A DNA stretch of 64,000 bases from Hyphomicrobiales bacterium (GCA_900465915.1 UBKJ01000003.1:188144-252143), one strand, 5' to 3'; numbered from the stretch's first letter, positions 18,786 through 28,682 are shown. Numbers and translations are program-made. Notes: generated by a model from the sequence alone, not told the origin.

Positions 18786-19973
18786 TCAGGCCGGCTTCTC
18801 CAGCGTCCGCCGGGTGTGGAGCGCGATCATCCGCTCCTCGTCGGTGGGCATGACGCGCACCGACACGCGGCTTCCGGCCGCGTTTATCACCGGCGCATGG
18901 CGGGCGTTGGCCTCCACGTCGATCGCGACCCCGAGCCAGGCCAGCCGCTCGCAAATCCTGCCGCGCACCTCGGCCGCGTTCTCGCCGACGCCGGCGGTGA
19001 AGACGAAGCCGTCGACGCCGCCGAGCGAGCTCGCCATCGCCCCGCTCTCGCGGGCGACGCGATAGGCGAAGAGGTCGACGGCCTCCGCGGCGCGCGGGTC
19101 GTCGCTGGCGAGAAGCGCGCGCATGTCGCTGGAGATTTCCGAGACGCCGAGCAGGCCCGACCGCTCATAGAGCAGATGCGACAGCGCCGCCGGCGACATC
19201 TTCTCGTGTTCGAGCAGATAGAGCAGCACGCCCGGATCGATGGCGCCGCAGCGCGTGCCCATCACCAGCCCGTCGAGCGCGGTGAAGCCCATGGTGGTGT
19301 CGACGCTGCGCCCGCCCGCCATGGCGCAGAGGCTGGCGCCGTTGCCGAGATGCGCCACGATCACCTTGCCGGCCGCGAGCTCCGGTGCAGTCTCCTTCAG
19401 GCTCTGCGCGATATATTCATAGGATATGCCGTGGAAGCCGTAGCGCCGCACCCCTTGCGCCGTCAGCGCGCGCGGGATGGCGAAACGGGTCGCCACCGTC
19501 GGCTGGCCGTGATGGAAGGCCGTGTCGAAGCAGGCCACCTGCGCCAGGCTCGGCCGCACCGCCGCCACGGCGTCGATGGCCGCGAGGCTCTGCGGCTGGT
19601 GCAGCGGGGCCAGCGGCACCAGCGCCCGCAGCGCCGCCATCAGCGACGGCGTGACGCGCGCCGGCGCGAAGAAATGCGCTCCGCCATGCACGACCCGATG
19701 CCCCGCCCCAATTAGCTCGGCGCCGTCGAGCCGCCCGTCGATCCAGTCGAGGAGCCGGCCGAGAAAATCCTCGTGGTCGAGCGCCGCGCCGTCCGCCCAG
19801 CGCCGCTCGGCCAGCGTCTCGCCGGCGCCGTCGCGCGCCACCAGATGCGGCGTCGCGCCGATGCCGTCGACCTTGCCGACCAGCGTCCGTTCGAGATCGT
19901 CGCCTCGCCGCCGATAGACGGCGAACTTGATGCTGGACGAGCCGGCGTTGAGCGTGAGGATGGCCTGGGTCAA
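18786..19973 (-). CDS. ackA: Acetate kinase
   Basis: A 395-residue ASKHA-fold kinase interconverting acetyl phosphate plus ADP and acetate plus ATP. I place the start at a TTG (19973) with GGAG six bases upstream, because it puts LTLNAGSSSIKF at the N-terminus as in the family. The other motifs are HRVVHGG, CFDTAFHHGQP, YGFHGISYEY, HLGNGAS and FTAGVGENA. It is divergent from phosphoketolase, whose product acetyl phosphate is its substrate. The 136-bp gap between them must carry both promoters. Confidence 0.95.
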   Translation of the reverse strand: MTQAILTLNAGSSSIKFAVYRRRGDDLERTLVGKVDGIGATPHLVARDGAGETLAERRWADGAALDHEDFLGRLLDWIDGRLDGAELIGAGHRVVHGGAHFFAPARVTPSLMAALRALVPLAPLHQPQSLAAIDAVAAVRPSLAQVACFDTAFHHGQPTVATRFAIPRALTAQGVRRYGFHGISYEYIAQSLKETAPELAAGKVIVAHLGNGASLCAMAGGRSVDTTMGFTALDGLVMGTRCGAIDPGVLLYLLEHEKMSPAALSHLLYERSGLLGVSEISSDMRALLASDDPRAAEAVDLFAYRVARESGAMASSLGGVDGFVFTAGVGENAAEVRGRICERLAWLGVAIDVEANARHAPVINAAGSRVSVRVMPTDEERMIALHTRRTLEKPA

Positions 19974-20109
19974 GACGGGCTCCGCTTGATGATTGTTTCG
20001 CCGCGCGGAAATTTTCGGTCGCGGCGCGCTGACACCGTCAAAATAGCGTCTATAAATATCCGTATCGTAAATCGACCGCTCCTGGTCGCGCCAATATTTG
20101 GATTTTGGG

Positions 20110-22482
20110 ATGAGCACAGCTTTCGAGAACCGCGCCGAGCCTATTCCGCAAGACGAATTGCTGAAGATGCACGCCTGGTGGCGGGCGGCGAACTATCTGA
20201 ACGTCGGCCAGATCTATCTGCGCGGCAATCCGCTGCTGAAGGAGAAGCTGACGGTCGAGCACGTCAAGCCGCGCCTGCTCGGCCATTGGGGCACCTCTCC
20301 GGGGCTCAACCTCGTCTATGTCCACATGAACCGGCTGATCAAAAAATACGATCTCGACGCGATCTACATGGCCGGCCCCGGCCATGGCGGCCCGGCGATC
20401 GTCGCCAATGTCTGGCTCGAAGGCAGCTACAGCGAATTCTATCCCGACGTGACCGGCGACGAGGCCGGCATGCTGAAATTGTTCCGGCAGTTCTCGACGC
20501 CGGGCGGCGTGCCAAGCCATGTCAGCGTGCCGACGCCCGGCTCCATCCACGAGGGCGGGGAGCTTGGCTATGTGCTTCTCCACGCCTTCGGCGCGGTGAT
20601 GGACAATCCCGACCTGCTGGTGGCGGCCGTGGTCGGCGACGGCGAGGCCGAGACCGGTCCGCTCGCCGGAAGCTGGAAGAGCATCGATTTCATCAATCCC
20701 CGGCGCGACGGCGCGGTGCTGCCGATCCTGCATCTCAACGGCTACAAGATCTCCGGGCCGACCGTCCTCGCCCGCCACAGCGACGAGGACTTGCGGAAAT
20801 TCTTCGAGGGCCAGGGCTACGCGCCGCATTTCGTCGAGGGCGACGATCCGATGCGGGTGCACCAGGCCTTCGGCGGCGTGATGGAGCAGGCGGTGCTTTC
20901 CATCCGCGCCATCCAGAAGGCCGCCCGCGAGGACGGCGCCGATACGCGCCCGCTGTGGCCGCTCATCGTGCTGCGGACGCCGAAGGGCTGGACCGGGCCG
21001 AAGGTGGTCGACGGCGTGCAGGTGGAAGGCACCTTCCGCGCCCATCAGGTGCCGGTCGCCGACATCCTCACCAATCCCGAGCATCTGCGCATCCTCGAGG
21101 AATGGATGCGCAGCTACCGGCCGGAGGAGCTGTTCGACGAAAACGGCCGGTTCCGCGCGGACTATGCGGCGCTTGCGCCCGAGGGCGACCGCCGCATGGG
21201 CTCCAACCCGCAGGCGAACGGCGGCGCGCTGACGCGGCCGCTGAAGCTGCCCGATTACGAGGCGTTCCAGGTCCGGCTGGAACGGCGCGCGCAGGAGCGC
21301 GTCGGCTCGACCCAGATCTTCGGAACCTATCTGCGCGAGATCTACAAGCTCAACCCGACGAATTTCCGCCTGTTCTGCCCCGACGAGACCAATTCCAACC
21401 GGCTCGGCGCTGTCTTCGACGTCTCCGACCGCGGGCTGATGAGCGAGATTTTGCCCGGCGACGACCACGTCTCCCACGAGGGCCGCGTCATGGAGGTGCT
21501 GAGCGAGCATTGCTGCCATGGCTGGCTCGAAGGCTATACGCTGACCGGCCGCCACGGCCTGTTCGCGACCTACGAGGCCTTCGCCATGATCATCGACTCC
21601 ATGGCCATGCAGCACGCCAAATGGATCGAGCACGCCGAGCGCGTCTCCTGGCGCGCGCCGATCCCGTCGCTGAACTATCTCCTGACCTCGACCTGCTGGC
21701 GCAACGACCATAACGGCTTCAGCCATCAGGGGCCGGGCTTCATCGACACCATCATCCACCGCAAGCCGAGCGTGGCCCGCGTCTACCTACCGGCGGACGC
21801 CAATTGCCTCCTGTCGGTGGCCGACCACTGCTTCAACAGCCGCGACTATCTCAACCTGATCGTCATCGACAAGCAGCCGCAGCTGCAATGGCTGACCATG
21901 GACGAGGCGAAGGACCATTGTGCGCGCGGCGCCGGCGTATGGGAGATGTACAGCCATCAGCCCGAGGAGCCCGACATCGTGCTCGCCTGCGCCGGCGATA
22001 TTCCCACGCAGGAGACCATCGCCGCCGCCTGGCTGCTGCGGCGCTACGCCCCGGGCCTCAAGGTGCGCGTCGTCAACGTGGTCGACCTGATGCGGCTATG
22101 CCCGTCCGACCGGCATCCGCACGGCATGAGCGACGCCGAGTTCACCGAGATCTTCACCACCAAGGCGCCGGTGCTGTTCTGCTTCCACGGCTATCCGGGC
22201 GTGATCCACGACCTGCTGCACGGCCGCGAGGCGCATGACCGCTTCCATGTGCGCGGCTATCTGGAGGAAGGCACGACCACGACGCCCTTCGACATGGTGG
22301 TCCTCAACCGCATCAGCCGCCTGCATCTGTGCCTCGACGTGCTGCGCTACGTTCCGAACCTGCTGGCGAGCAGCCCGGAACTGGCGGTGCGCTGCAAGTC
22401 GCTTCTGGACGAGCACCAGCGCTACATCCGCGAGCATTTCGACGACCTGCCGGAAATCAAGAACTGGGTCTGGACGGAGTAG
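20110..22482 (+). CDS. xfp: Phosphoketolase (xylulose-5-/fructose-6-phosphate)
   Basis: A 790-residue thiamine-diphosphate enzyme that cleaves Xu5P and/or F6P with phosphate to acetyl phosphate and an aldose phosphate. [23 protein letters not shown] (TPP and metal motif) and [12 protein letters not shown] are highly conserved. [10 protein letters not shown] and [15 protein letters not shown] lie in the second domain. The ATG at 20110 is chosen; an in-frame TTG lies four codons upstream. With acetate kinase it forms a carbon-saving bypass that yields ATP. A strong terminator follows. Confidence 0.95.
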   Translation: MSTAFENRAEPIPQDELLKMHAWWRAANYLNVGQIYLRGNPLLKEKLTVEHVKPRLLGHWGTSPGLNLVYVHMNRLIKKYDLDAIYMAGPGHGGPAIVANVWLEGSYSEFYPDVTGDEAGMLKLFRQFSTPGGVPSHVSVPTPGSIHEGGELGYVLLHAFGAVMDNPDLLVAAVVGDGEAETGPLAGSWKSIDFINPRRDGAVLPILHLNGYKISGPTVLARHSDEDLRKFFEGQGYAPHFVEGDDPMRVHQAFGGVMEQAVLSIRAIQKAAREDGADTRPLWPLIVLRTPKGWTGPKVVDGVQVEGTFRAHQVPVADILTNPEHLRILEEWMRSYRPEELFDENGRFRADYAALAPEGDRRMGSNPQANGGALTRPLKLPDYEAFQVRLERRAQERVGSTQIFGTYLREIYKLNPTNFRLFCPDETNSNRLGAVFDVSDRGLMSEILPGDDHVSHEGRVMEVLSEHCCHGWLEGYTLTGRHGLFATYEAFAMIIDSMAMQHAKWIEHAERVSWRAPIPSLNYLLTSTCWRNDHNGFSHQGPGFIDTIIHRKPSVARVYLPADANCLLSVADHCFNSRDYLNLIVIDKQPQLQWLTMDEAKDHCARGAGVWEMYSHQPEEPDIVLACAGDIPTQETIAAAWLLRRYAPGLKVRVVNVVDLMRLCPSDRHPHGMSDAEFTEIFTTKAPVLFCFHGYPGVIHDLLHGREAHDRFHVRGYLEEGTTTTPFDMVVLNRISRLHLCLDVLRYVPNLLASSPELAVRCKSLLDEHQRYIREHFDDLPEIKNWVWTE

Positions 22483-22495
22483 TCCGATGCAGCGA

Positions 22496-22528
22496 GGCCG
22501 CCGGAGATGCTCCGGCGGCCTATCTTTT
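22496..22528. terminator. Rho-independent terminator after xfp
   Basis: GGCCGCCGGAG (22496-22506) and CTCCGGCGGCC (22510-22520) form an 11-bp stem with a 3-base loop, followed by TATCTTTT. It sits between the convergent phosphoketolase and SDR genes. Confidence 0.8.
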
Positions 22529-22530
22529 CG

Positions 22531-23391
22531 TCAAAGCGCTTGCGCCGTGTTCTTCAGCGCGCCGGGAATGGCGGTGTCCTCGCCACGCGCGCGCCACTTG
22601 GCGAGATCGCGGTTGCGCGAGGCGACCGCGCCTTCCCAGAGATTGTAGGCGTCCTCGCCCAGCATCAGGCGCACCGGCGCGCTGTCGCTTTCCACCATGT
22701 CGATGATGACTTCCGCCGCCTTGACCGGGTCGCCCATCTGCTGGCCGTTCTGCGTGGCGTAATATTCGTCCATGCCGGCGGTCAGCGCCGCATAGTCGGC
22801 GATGCGGGTTTCGGCCTTCATCGCCGCGCTGCCGGCGAAGCCGGTGCGGAAGGCCCCCGGCTCGATCAGCGTCACGCGGACGCCCAGGGGCTTGACCTCG
22901 TGATGCAGCGCCTCGGTGAAGCCTTCCAGCGCGAATTTCGAGGCGTTGTAGAGGCCGCTGCCGGGGAAGGCCACGAGGCCCGCAATACTGGTCAGGTTGA
23001 GGATATGGCCCGATTTCCGAGCCCGCATCTGCGGCAGGACCTCGCGCGACAGTTCGGCGGCGGCGAAGAAATTGAGCTCCATCTGCGCGCGGATCTGCTC
23101 CGGGGTGAATTCCTCCAGCGCGCCGTAGGAGCCCGCGCCGGCGATATTGGCCAGCACGTCGACGCGGCCGAATTTTTCCTTCGCCGCCTTCAAGGCGGCG
23201 GCGCGGGCGGCGGCGTCCGTCACGTCCAGTTGCAGGGCGAGGGCGCGGTCGCCGTATTTGGCGGCGATGGCCTGCAAGGGCTCCAGCCGCCGCGCGGTGA
23301 GGACGGCGCTGTCGCCCCTAGTCAGCACGGCCTCGGCCAGCGCCGCGCCGAAACCGGACGATGCGCCGGTGATGAACCAGATTTTGCTCAT
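22531..23391 (-). CDS. SDR family oxidoreductase (paralogue 1)
   Basis: A 286-residue classical SDR with TGASSGFG for the nucleotide, the catalytic Ser in LTSIAGL and YNASK for the catalytic Tyr/Lys. GGAGACATCC precedes the ATG. It is strikingly similar along its whole length to the next gene upstream (for example RAQMELNFFAAAE, VTLIEPGAFRT, PVRLMLG, WRARGEDTA), so the two arose by tandem duplication. It is the last gene of a four-gene minus-strand group divergent from an AraC regulator. The substrate is unknown. Confidence 0.9.
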   Translation of the reverse strand: MSKIWFITGASSGFGAALAEAVLTRGDSAVLTARRLEPLQAIAAKYGDRALALQLDVTDAAARAAALKAAKEKFGRVDVLANIAGAGSYGALEEFTPEQIRAQMELNFFAAAELSREVLPQMRARKSGHILNLTSIAGLVAFPGSGLYNASKFALEGFTEALHHEVKPLGVRVTLIEPGAFRTGFAGSAAMKAETRIADYAALTAGMDEYYATQNGQQMGDPVKAAEVIIDMVESDSAPVRLMLGEDAYNLWEGAVASRNRDLAKWRARGEDTAIPGALKNTAQAL

Positions 23392-23458
23392 GGATGTCTC
23401 CTTCAGAAAAAAATATTCGGCGCGAAGCCATGCGCTTCGCGCCCGGTTTTGGAAAGTC

Positions 23459-24325
23459 TTACAGCGCGATCTCGACGAGTTCGGCGTCGTCGAAGGCGGT
23501 GTCCTCGCCCCGCGCCCGCCAGGCGTTCATGTCTTCGAGACGCCGGGCGATGGTGGCGTCCCAGATCGACCAGGCGTCGCGGCCCAGCATCAGGCGCACG
23601 GGAGGCGCGTCGCTGGCGACCACGTCCAGCATGCGCCGGGCGGCCTTGGCCGGGTCGCCCATCTGCTTGCCGGCGGAGGTTTCGAGATAGGTCTCGAACG
23701 GCTCGACCATCGGCCGGTAGGCGTCGATGCGGTTCGTCGGGCGCATGTTGACGTCGCCGGCGAATTCGGTGCGGAACGCGCCCGGCTCGACCAGCGTGAC
23801 GTGGATTCCGAGCGGCTTCGCCTCGATGGCGAGCGATTCCGTCCAGCCCTCGATGGCGAATTTCGCCGCGCAATAGGGGCCGGCGGCGTTCATCGCCACC
23901 AGCCCGGCGATGCTGCACACCGTGAGGATGTGGCCCGAGCCCTGCTTGCGCATCTGCGGCAGGACGGCGCGGGTCATCTCGGCGGCGGCGAAGAAGTTCA
24001 GCTCCATCTGCGCGCGCAGTTGTTCGAGGCTGAACTCCTCGCAAGCGCCGGCGACGCCGCGCCCGGCGACATTGGCCAGAACGTCGATGCGGCCGAAGCG
24101 CGCCAGCGCGTCGGCCACAGCCTTTTGGCGCGCGGCGGCGTCGGTCACGTCCATGGCCAGCGGCAGCGCCCGCTCCTCATGCCCCCGCGCGATGGCTTGC
24201 AGGCGATCCAGCCGGCGGGCGGTGAGGACGGCGATGTCGCCATTGGCCAGCACGGCCTCGGCCAGCGCCTTGCCGAGGCCGGACGACGCGCCGGTGATCA
24301 GCCAGACTTTGCTTTTGTCGTTCAT
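23459..24325 (-). CDS. SDR family oxidoreductase (paralogue 2)
   Basis: A 288-residue classical SDR. TGASSGLG binds the nucleotide, CSIAGL carries the Ser and YCAAK the Tyr/Lys pair. The Arg in ARRLDRLQ suggests NADPH preference. It is a tandem paralogue of the following gene, diverged enough to suggest a different substrate. Its ribosome site (GAAAGAAA) is weak, so it may be coupled to the upstream SDR gene, which ends 15 bp before it. Confidence 0.9.
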   Translation of the reverse strand: MNDKSKVWLITGASSGLGKALAEAVLANGDIAVLTARRLDRLQAIARGHEERALPLAMDVTDAAARQKAVADALARFGRIDVLANVAGRGVAGACEEFSLEQLRAQMELNFFAAAEMTRAVLPQMRKQGSGHILTVCSIAGLVAMNAAGPYCAAKFAIEGWTESLAIEAKPLGIHVTLVEPGAFRTEFAGDVNMRPTNRIDAYRPMVEPFETYLETSAGKQMGDPAKAARRMLDVVASDAPPVRLMLGRDAWSIWDATIARRLEDMNAWRARGEDTAFDDAELVEIAL

Positions 24326-24340
24326 GTGTTTTCTTTCAGG

Positions 24341-25114
24341 TCAGATGATGGTGAGGCCGCCGTCGACCAGCAATTCCGCGCCGATGATGTAGGAGGAATC
24401 GTCGCTGGCGAGGAACAGCGCCGCCTTGGCGATTTCCTCCGGCGCGCCGACGCGGCCGATGGGAATGCCCTTGAGCAGGCCTTCGAGCATCTGCGGGTCT
24501 CGGGTGAAATGCGTCGCCATCGGCGTTTCGATCAGGCCGGGATAGACGCCATTGACGCGAATGCCGCGGCGGGCGAAATCCACCGCCGCAGCCTTGGTCA
24601 AATGGCGGCTCGCGCCCTTCGACGCGCTATAGCCCGGAGGCACGTCCGGGAACACGATGATCCCGGCCGCCGAGGCGATGTTGACGATCGCGCCCTTGCC
24701 CTGCCGCTCCATATGCGGCGTCACCGCCTTGATCCCGTAGAACTGGCTGTTGAGGTTCACGTCCATGACGCGGTGGAAATCCTCGGCGGTGGCCTTGTCC
24801 CAGCTTCCGTCGCACGGGCCCGGCGTGCCGGCGTTGTTGACGAGGATGTCGATGCGGCCGTGCCGCTCCATGGCCGCGGCCACGACCGAGGCCCATTGCT
24901 CCGGGCTGGTCACGTCGAGCGCCGCCGAGGAAGCGCGCTGGCCCTTGCCGGCGATCTCCCGCACCAGCACGTCCATGTTGTCCTGTCGACCGGCCAGATC
25001 GGTCACCACCACGGCCGCGCCTTCCTCGGCGAAGAGGCGGGCGATCGCCGCACCCATGCCGGAGCCGCTGCCCGCGCCCGTGACGATGGCGACCTTGTCC
25101 TGCAAGCGATTCAT
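24341..25114 (-). CDS. SDR family oxidoreductase (glucose/3-oxoacyl reductase type)
   Basis: A 257-residue SDR of a different subfamily from the two neighbours. It has TGAGSGSGMGAAIAR at the N-terminus, NNAGTPGP, then YSASKGA for the catalytic pair. VNGVYPGLIETPM and the IIGAELLVDGG C-terminus mark the FabG-like branch. AGGAG precedes its ATG. The acidic residue in VVTDLAG after beta-2 suggests NAD(H) preference. It is part of the AraC-linked minus-strand group. Confidence 0.9.
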   Translation of the reverse strand: MNRLQDKVAIVTGAGSGSGMGAAIARLFAEEGAAVVVTDLAGRQDNMDVLVREIAGKGQRASSAALDVTSPEQWASVVAAAMERHGRIDILVNNAGTPGPCDGSWDKATAEDFHRVMDVNLNSQFYGIKAVTPHMERQGKGAIVNIASAAGIIVFPDVPPGYSASKGASRHLTKAAAVDFARRGIRVNGVYPGLIETPMATHFTRDPQMLEGLLKGIPIGRVGAPEEIAKAALFLASDDSSYIIGAELLVDGGLTII

Positions 25115-25154
25115 GACGATTCTCCTTGATGTGAAAAACGGATCGGCGGACGCG

Positions 25155-26207
25155 TCATGGCCGCGATCCCGCCTGTGTCGTCGCGCGCCACCAGCGTGTC
25201 CCTTCCTGCGGGGCGTTCATGTCCACGCGCTCGCCCATCATGGGCGTGGCGACCTCGACGCCCTGCTCGGCGGCGAAGCGCAGCACCTGATCGAACGGGT
25301 CTTCCCAGACATGCATGGCGAGGTCGAAGGTGCCGTTATGGATGGGCAGCAGCCAGCGCCCGCCGAGATCGCGATGGGCCTGCACCGTGTGCGGCGGATG
25401 CATGTGCACATAGGGCCATTGCGCGTTATAGGCCCCGACCTCCACCAGCGTCAGGTCGAAGGGGCCGAAGCGCCGGCCGATCTCGGCGAAGCCGTCGAAA
25501 TAGCCGCTGTCGCCGCTGAAGAAGACGCGCAGGTCGCCGTCCTCGATCACCCACGAGGCCCATAATGTCCGGTTGCCGTCGGTGAAGCCGCGCCCGGAAA
25601 AATGCTGCGCCGGCGTGGCGGTCAGCTTCAGCCCGACCACCTCGACGCCCTGCCACCAGTCGAATTGCCGAATTCGGTCGCGCGCGACGCCCCAGCCCGC
25701 CAGCCGGTCGCCCACGCCCAGCGGCGCTAGGAACAGCTCGGTCGTCCCGGCCAGCGCCCGGATGGCGGCGTAGTCGAGATGGTCGTAGTGGTCGTGCGAG
25801 AGGATCACGCCGCGGATCGGCGGCAGGTCCGCGGCCGCGATGGGCGGCGCATGAAAACGCTTCGGCCCGGCGAAGGAGAAGGGCGAGGCGCGCTCGGAAA
25901 ACACCGGATCGGTGATCCACCAGCCGCCGCGCAGCTTCATCAGCACCGTGGAATGGCCGAGCCGGTACAGGCTGCGGTCGGGCGCGGCGTCGAGCTCCGT
26001 GCGGGTCAGCCGACGGATCGGAAGCGGCGCGGCGGGCGTCGTGCCCGCCGGCTTGCCGAAGAAAGCCTCCCACCACACGCGCGGCAGCGACTCGGGCATG
26101 TCGCCCGGCCCGGCCAGCCGCCGATTGCGAAAACGCCCGTCCGCCGATTGCGGCGACGACGCATAGTCGCCGAAAGACGGACCGAACATGGCGTAGCTGC
26201 TCAACAC
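25155..26207 (-). CDS. MBL-fold metallo-hydrolase (UlaG/NAPE-PLD-like)
   Basis: A ~350-residue metallo-beta-lactamase-fold protein. The metal motif is LSHDHYDHLDY, with GHSTVLMKLRGGWWITDPVF before it and FFSGDSGYFDGF and HMHPPHTVQAH supplying later ligands. This pattern fits the UlaG/NAPE-PLD-like group, which hydrolyses lactones or phosphodiesters. The start at a GTG (26207) is uncertain, since no good ribosome site is visible and an ATG lies six codons in. It is the first gene of the minus-strand group facing the AraC gene. Confidence 0.82.
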   Translation of the reverse strand: MLSSYAMFGPSFGDYASSPQSADGRFRNRRLAGPGDMPESLPRVWWEAFFGKPAGTTPAAPLPIRRLTRTELDAAPDRSLYRLGHSTVLMKLRGGWWITDPVFSERASPFSFAGPKRFHAPPIAAADLPPIRGVILSHDHYDHLDYAAIRALAGTTELFLAPLGVGDRLAGWGVARDRIRQFDWWQGVEVVGLKLTATPAQHFSGRGFTDGNRTLWASWVIEDGDLRVFFSGDSGYFDGFAEIGRRFGPFDLTLVEVGAYNAQWPYVHMHPPHTVQAHRDLGGRWLLPIHNGTFDLAMHVWEDPFDQVLRFAAEQGVEVATPMMGERVDMNAPQEGTRWWRATTQAGSRP

Positions 26208-26310
26208 GATGGACCCGATGAAAAAGGCAGGGACGTGGGGATATCGAATGCGGAAAGGCGTTCGTTCATGTGGTCATACTATCCCTTGTTATCCGAACGC
26301 ACCATGCTTT

Positions 26311-26340
26311 AAAGTACGGCATTCTTTGTCAAAAGTACGG
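26311..26340 (+). promoter_or_regulatory. Direct-repeat operator for the AraC regulator (putative)
   Basis: AAAGTACGG occurs at 26311-26319 and again at 26332-26340, exactly 21 bp (two helical turns) apart, in the 141-bp gap between the divergent AraC and MBL genes. Phased direct repeats are typical of AraC-family half sites. Confidence 0.55.
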
Positions 26341-26348
26341 ATTTCGCC

Positions 26349-27302
26349 ATGGACCCGCTTTCGGACGTGCTGTCGCTGCTCAAGCCCCGAGGCCAGTTCT
26401 ACGCCGGCTTCGACGCCGCCGGCGACTGGTCCTTCGCCTTTCCGCCGCATGAGGGCATCAAGTTCACGGCGGTGATGCGCGGCTCCTGCTGGGGCTTCAC
26501 CGACGAGCTGCGCGAGCCCGTGCGGCTCGAAACGGGCGACTGCTTTTTGCTCAACAGCAGGCGCGGCTTCGTGCTTTCCTCCGATCCGTCGCTGCCGGCG
26601 GCGAGCGGCGAGCCTATTCTGGAGGCCGCCGCGCGCGACGGGGTCGCCGTCCATAACGGCGGCGGCGAGGTGTTCCTGATCAGCGGGCGCTTCGCCTTTT
26701 CCGGCGGCCATGCGGCGATCCTGTTCGACGCGCTGCCGCCCATCGTCAATATTCCCAAGGCGTCCGGGCAGGCGGAAGTGCTGCGCTGGCTCCTCGACCT
26801 GTGGTCCTCAGAATTGCGCGATCCGCAGCCCGGCGGCGCGCTGATGTCCACGTATCTGGCGCATCTGATGCTGGTCCAGGTGCTGCGGCTGTTCCTGGCC
26901 ACGTCGAGCGAATTGCCGAAGGGATGGTTCCTGGCGCTGACCGACCGGCAGATCAGCCCGGCCATCGCCGCCATCCACGCCGAGCCCGGCCGGCATTGGA
27001 CGCTGGAGGAGCTCGCCCGCATCGCGGGAATCTCGCGCACGGTGTTCGCGCAGCGCTTCAAGGCGCTGGTCGGCGGCACGACCATGGACTACCTCACGCG
27101 CTGGCGCATGCTGGTGGCCGCCGACCGCCTCGGCGCGGGCGACGAAACCGTCGCCTCGATCGCCTTCTCGCTGGGCTACGATTCCGAAAGCTCCTTCAGC
27201 ACCGCCTTCAAGCGGATCATGTCCTGCTCGCCGACGCAGTATCGGCGAAACGCGCCTGTGACGGGCTCCGGCGGCCGCCGCCCGCTCCGGCCGTTACAAT
27301 GA
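26349..27302 (+). CDS. AraC family transcriptional regulator
   Basis: A 317-residue regulator with an N-terminal cupin-like effector domain (residues ~1-190, AraC-binding-like cupin_6 type; GDCFLLNSRRGFVL) and a C-terminal double HTH (~215-310: WTLEELARIAGISRTVFAQRFK and IAFSLGYDSESSFSTAFKR). No good ribosome site precedes the ATG, so translation may be weak or leaderless. It is divergent from the MBL and SDR genes, which are its likely targets. The inducer is unknown. Confidence 0.9.
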   Translation: MDPLSDVLSLLKPRGQFYAGFDAAGDWSFAFPPHEGIKFTAVMRGSCWGFTDELREPVRLETGDCFLLNSRRGFVLSSDPSLPAASGEPILEAAARDGVAVHNGGGEVFLISGRFAFSGGHAAILFDALPPIVNIPKASGQAEVLRWLLDLWSSELRDPQPGGALMSTYLAHLMLVQVLRLFLATSSELPKGWFLALTDRQISPAIAAIHAEPGRHWTLEELARIAGISRTVFAQRFKALVGGTTMDYLTRWRMLVAADRLGAGDETVASIAFSLGYDSESSFSTAFKRIMSCSPTQYRRNAPVTGSGGRRPLRPLQ

Positions 27303-27518
27303 TCTTCACCCGCAGGGCGCTTTAGGCTATCAATCGCCGCGCAAGCTTGTCCGGTCTTTCGGGGCGCGGCTCCGAAGATCGGGCGGCGGCGGGGAAGACG
27401 ATCGGAAGCGATCGACCTGAACATGTCGGATAGAGAGCTGCAACTCTATCGTCGCGACCCTCCGATCGCATATCATATGACCGCGGAATTGTGATCTTTT
27501 GCTCCAAGGGGTGGCTCG

Positions 27519-28682
27519 TTGATAAAATCGAACCCGGAAATAATAAACACCTCAAGGATTCTCAGGAAGATCAACAGCGTCCAGTGCCTGCGGGCGCTGA
27601 AGGACAAGGGGCCGCTGACCAGGGCGGGCTTGGCGCGGATGCTCAACACAACGCGGACGACCATCGGCTACGCCGTGCAGGAGCTGATGGACGCGGGCCT
27701 GGTCGCCAACGCCGCCGAACTGGACGAAAACCCCTCGCGCGGGCGGCCGGGAACGGCGCTGCGGCTCGCGCCCGACGGGGCCTATTTCGTCGGCGTCGAG
27801 ATCGCGGTGGATCGCGTCGCGGTGCTGGTCGCCGACTTCGTCCTGCACGAGCTGCGCATGGCGCAGGAGCCGATCGACATGCAGGTCGACGGCCCGGAGG
27901 CGGCGGCCGCCGCCGCGCTGCGGCACGCCTTCGGCCTGATCGCCGCCCTCGGCCTCGACGCCAGCGACATTTACGGCATGGGCATCTCGATCGCCGGCTT
28001 CGTCACGCCGACGGGGCGGGTCTTCGTGCCGGGCTACGATCTCTGGTCGGACGTGGACCTCGCGGGCCTGTTCGCCCGCGACGCGCCGGAGAACTGGGTG
28101 ATCAAATGCTGCAACGACGCTTCCGCCTCGGCGCAGAAGCTGGTGGACCGGCTCGGCGACGCCGACAAGAAGGACCTTTTCGTCGTCCTGCTCGAAACCA
28201 GCGGCATCGGCAGCGCGCTGGTGCGCAACGGCGTGGTGGAGAAGGGCGTGCACGGCATGGCCGGGGAAATCGGCTATATGTGCTTCGACGAGCGCGTGAC
28301 CGCCTCCGACAGGACCTTTCAGGCGCTCGCCGCGCGCCACGCCGTCGCGGCGCTGGCGGAGGGCGCGCAAGCGCTGGGCGACGCGGAGCCGCCCGCCGCG
28401 TTGCGCCGCTGGGGCGAGCTTCTGGCGGTGGGCATTCTCAACGCGATCTATCTGCTCGACCCGGCCAATGTGGTGATCACCGGGCCGCTCGCCGCGCAAT
28501 ATCTGCGCGTCGAGCGCTATGTCGCCGAGGCGCTGCTGGGCCGCTCGAAGCTCGGCTTCGAGACGCCGGACGTCTCCGTCGTGGCGGCCGACGGCGCCAT
28601 GGCCGCCGGGGGCGCCGCGGCGCTGGTGCGGCAGGACTTCTTCCAGCTCGCGCATTTCGTCGACGAGGCGGGCGCCCGCTGA
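27519..28682 (+). CDS. ROK family transcriptional regulator (NagC/XylR-like)
   Basis: A 387-residue repressor type protein starting at a TTG after AAGGGGTGG. Residues ~15-75 form the winged helix (GPLTRAGLARMLNTTRTTIGYAVQEL). The rest is a ROK sugar-kinase-like domain (FVGVEIAVDRVAVLVAD, GMGISIAGFV, HGMAGEIGYM). The usual CxCGxxGCxE zinc cluster is absent, as in some ROK regulators. It is inferred to regulate the sugar ABC operon, since a perfect 23-bp palindrome lies before that operon. The esterase gene between them is convergent, its stop abutting this one. Confidence 0.87.
   Translation: MIKSNPEIINTSRILRKINSVQCLRALKDKGPLTRAGLARMLNTTRTTIGYAVQELMDAGLVANAAELDENPSRGRPGTALRLAPDGAYFVGVEIAVDRVAVLVADFVLHELRMAQEPIDMQVDGPEAAAAAALRHAFGLIAALGLDASDIYGMGISIAGFVTPTGRVFVPGYDLWSDVDLAGLFARDAPENWVIKCCNDASASAQKLVDRLGDADKKDLFVVLLETSGIGSALVRNGVVEKGVHGMAGEIGYMCFDERVTASDRTFQALAARHAVAALAEGAQALGDAEPPAALRRWGELLAVGILNAIYLLDPANVVITGPLAAQYLRVERYVAEALLGRSKLGFETPDVSVVAADGAMAAGGAAALVRQDFFQLAHFVDEAGAR

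Noticed and set aside
27429..27450. GATAGAG...CTCTATC inverted repeat before the ROK gene as its own operator
   Set aside because: It does not resemble the palindrome at 29682 and could as well be a chance hairpin; too weak to list as a site.
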